DNA from: Pseudobacteriovorax antillogorgiicola
GTDB taxonomy: Bacteria > Bdellovibrionota_B > Oligoflexia > Oligoflexales > RGVZ01
Direction of reading: 5' to 3'
Length of the DNA: 8,232 nucleotides
NCBI GenBank assembly: GCA_945897695.1
Contig: CAMDGW010000101.1
Span: forward strand, 1-8,232
Shown here: positions 6,934 through 8,232 of the stretch, piece after piece
Layout of the letters: each line of letters begins with the position of its first letter
How positions within the stretch are numbered: position 1 is the first letter of the stretch
Position numbers and translations under genes: made by a program
The notes under the pieces: model-generated
The model's database searches: none
Seen by the model: only the letters and a program-made list of their open reading frames with translations
Told to the model about the DNA's origin: nothing

Positions 6934-7019
6934 AAATTGCTGTCGAAAAACCTGACAGGCTCGAGCTGTAGGGGGCATCAGAAATCTCATCATTCCCGGG
7001 GCTTATAGAACAACAGGGC

Positions 7020-7082
7020 ATGGTTTCCTTTTTGCAGCGTTGGTTCTTTGGTGTCAAAAAAGAACGACTAGAGGACCACTGA
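7020..7082 (+). CDS. Candidate 20-residue upstream ORF before the CHAP-like lipoprotein gene
   Basis: The ATG at 7020 opens a 20-codon frame ending in TGA at 7080-7082, two bases before the ATG of the lipoprotein gene. The predicted peptide is amphipathic with aromatic and then charged residues (FLQRWFFGVKKERLED near its centre). The same frame is open back to a TAG near 6970. No well-placed Shine-Dalgarno precedes the ATG (CAGGG is only one base away), so translation is uncertain. If real, its stop position would allow translational coupling to the lipoprotein. Confidence 0.15.
   Translation: MVSFLQRWFFGVKKERLEDH
7070..7075 (+). promoter_or_regulatory. Ribosome binding site that sets the lipoprotein start at 7085
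   Basis: AGAGGA lies nine bases before the ATG at 7085. It favours this start over an in-frame GTG at 7040, which would put 15 extra residues before a complete lipoprotein signal peptide. Confidence 0.8.
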
Positions 7083-7084
7083 GT

Positions 7085-8104
7085 ATGCGCAAAAAGCTGG
7101 CTTCCCATCTGACTTTCGCAACTTTAGTTCTGCTGCTTGGAGTTTCAGGCTGCGGGAGAGTCGAGTCTACAGGAACTGTGAGCCCAAGAGTTGGTGCAGC
7201 ACAAGGCAACACCGGACATCAAAGCACGCCGACTCCAAATAATTCAGACCAAAATCAAACTCAGGCGACCTCCACAGAATTACTACCTCCGGGCAACGAT
7301 ATTGCGGCAATCCGTCAGGTTCCCGGCGCCGCTGTGGCTTATGATTTTCTAGGAACTCTAACCCGCGACGGTCGCACCGCTGCGGTAAGTCGCATGATTC
7401 TTCAATCAGCTAATCTTAAGGTTGCAAAGAAAGTTAAGGTCAGGGGCACTCTTGTTAATTTAAAAAGCTCGTCACAGAAGCAGCATGTTGAGCGCGATGT
7501 TGATGTGCTTTCTGGTGGCATCGTCGATTTTACGATTCAAAATTTAAAGCCTGATACGGTTTACCGCATAGATGGCGTGACGATTACAGACATCAGCCAA
7601 GGAGTGCAGTCTGGTTTCTCGACCACGGTAAAAGATCCTTATTTTTTGGCAACCGCGTCAGACTCGCGATTATCTAAAGCACGAAGACGTTTAGCTTTGG
7701 AAGCTTTGAGCGAAGCCTACGATTGGGATCACAGCAACTACGATTCAAGTAAGCGTTACGCAAATGGCTGGGGGTGGTGTGATTATTTTTACACCTGGGC
7801 GGCGGCCAAAGAGTTTCATGTTCGTGCTGGATATGGTTCCACTTCATTTTTCAGAAAATACAATGCTCTTGGCGATGCCAAAAGGATTCCCACCACTGCT
7901 GAAACTGAGAGTGTTGCGGGTGATTTAATTCGCTATGAGGGCACAAGCGAAGGAACCCATACGTTTATGGTCATCGCTTATGATGTGGACACACAGTCCC
8001 TGTGGAACGTCGAAGGCAACTTCAATAGCCGCGTGATGAGAAGCCAGCGCAAGATTAGGTCAGGCTGGATGCACGGGCATCTCACTGACGAACAAGTTAA
8101 ATAA
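7085..8104 (+). CDS. Lipoprotein with CHAP/NlpC-P60-like cysteine hydrolase domain
   Basis: 339 residues from the ATG at 7085. A classic lipoprotein signal (MRKK, hydrophobic core, lipobox V20-S21-G22-C23) is followed by a Pro/Ser/Thr/Gln-rich linker to about residue 70. Residues about 78-185 look like a beta-sandwich of Ig/Fn3 type, ending in NLKPDTVYRIDGVTITD. Residues about 200-335 carry the motif order of CHAP or NlpC/P60 peptidases: GWGWCDYFYTWAA (Cys232), VAGDLIRYEG (278-286), GTHTFMVIAYD (His292) and NVEGN (Glu310/Asn312). These would form a Cys-His-Asn/Glu catalytic set. Such enzymes usually cleave peptidoglycan peptides or amide links, so a membrane-anchored wall-remodelling hydrolase is likely, but substrate is unproven and the match is by motif only. 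It is flanked by terminators on both sides and is convergent with the rRNA operon, so it probably has its own promoter in 6934-7069, where I could not identify one convincingly. Confidence 0.85.
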   Translation: MRKKLASHLTFATLVLLLGVSGCGRVESTGTVSPRVGAAQGNTGHQSTPTPNNSDQNQTQATSTELLPPGNDIAAIRQVPGAAVAYDFLGTLTRDGRTAAVSRMILQSANLKVAKKVKVRGTLVNLKSSSQKQHVERDVDVLSGGIVDFTIQNLKPDTVYRIDGVTITDISQGVQSGFSTTVKDPYFLATASDSRLSKARRRLALEALSEAYDWDHSNYDSSKRYANGWGWCDYFYTWAAAKEFHVRAGYGSTSFFRKYNALGDAKRIPTTAETESVAGDLIRYEGTSEGTHTFMVIAYDVDTQSLWNVEGNFNSRVMRSQRKIRSGWMHGHLTDEQVK

Positions 8105-8111
8105 TCAAAAC

Positions 8112-8145
8112 AAAAAGCCCCAGAGAATTTCTTCTCTGGGGCTTT
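8112..8145. terminator. Intrinsic terminator shared by the rRNA operon and the CHAP-like gene
   Basis: A perfect 14-bp stem (8114-8127 with 8132-8145) has a TTTC loop. Read on the minus strand it is followed by TTTTTG then TTTT, a strong U-tract suited to ending the rRNA operon. On the plus strand the U-run is only three bases before CCG, so it is weaker for the lipoprotein gene that stops eight bases earlier. Confidence 0.9.
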
Positions 8146-8156
8146 CCGATTTAATA

Positions 8157-8232
8157 GGCTGCATCGTGCTACTCTCCCACACTTAAAAGTGCAGTACCAT
8201 TACCGCTGACGAGCTTGACTTCCGTGTTCGGG
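8157..8232 (-). rRNA. rrf: 5S ribosomal RNA, 3' part (cut by the window edge)
   Basis: Read on the minus strand, the sequence contains the 5S hallmark CCGAACACGGAAGTCAAGC, then a GGTAATGGTACTGC segment and GTGGGAGAGTAGCACGATGC close to the 3' end, in the right order and spacing. About 76 bases of the usual 115-120 are present; the 5' end lies beyond the right edge. The 3' boundary at about 8157 is estimated from the expected end of the terminal helix, whose partner strand is not visible. The 23S and 16S genes are expected further right. Confidence 0.93.

Noticed and set aside
7040..7084. In-frame N-terminal extension of the CHAP-like lipoprotein from a GTG at 7040
   Set aside because: The ATG at 7085 has a well-placed AGAGGA and begins a complete lipoprotein signal peptide; the extension would put 15 unrelated residues before it.
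1..8232. Mobile element, CRISPR array, tRNA or defence system
   Set aside because: No transposase or integrase motifs, no regularly spaced repeats, no tRNA-like cloverleaf and no nuclease or toxin-antitoxin signatures were seen on either strand.

Overview
The window looks like a chromosomal segment from a Bdellovibrio-like bacterium (Bdellovibrionota). The reasons are moderate base composition, many secreted proteins and lipoproteins, two adjacent DUF3015 paralogs next to a DUF4105/Lnb_N-type protein, and the end of an rRNA operon. This taxonomic reading is inference from gene content and has not been tested by a search.

Layout. A secreted TPR protein with a C-terminal thioredoxin-like CPRC domain lies at 45-2144 (+, TTG start). 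It converges on a three-gene minus-strand operon, and a strong symmetric hairpin terminator (2158-2199) separates them. The operon reads from right to left: DUF3015 protein A (5401-4901), DUF3015 protein B (4842-4240), and a DUF4105/Lnb_N-like protein with a predicted C-terminal beta-barrel (4227-2212). A candidate sigma70-type promoter for it lies at 5461-5490. The interval 5402-5827 has no confident gene, only a 47-codon minus-strand candidate. A short hydrophobic ORF (5828-6019, doubtful) comes before a lipoprotein gene (6056-6856) made of two tandem copies of a four-cysteine domain. That gene ends at a GCAA-tetraloop terminator (6903-6933). A second lipoprotein gene (7085-8104) carries a Pro/Ser/Thr/Gln-rich linker, a probable beta-sandwich and a CHAP/NlpC-P60-like Cys-His domain. 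The right edge holds the 3' part of a 5S rRNA on the minus strand (about 8157-8232). A 14-bp stem terminator separates it from the convergent lipoprotein gene.

How the genes may work together. All six well-supported proteins carry export signals (four Sec-type, two lipoprotein), so this is a cell-envelope region. The three operon members are co-transcribed by spacing, and together they suggest a periplasm/outer-membrane unit of unknown function. The two lipoproteins have their own terminators and are probably separate transcription units. No mobile element, CRISPR array, tRNA or defence system was seen.
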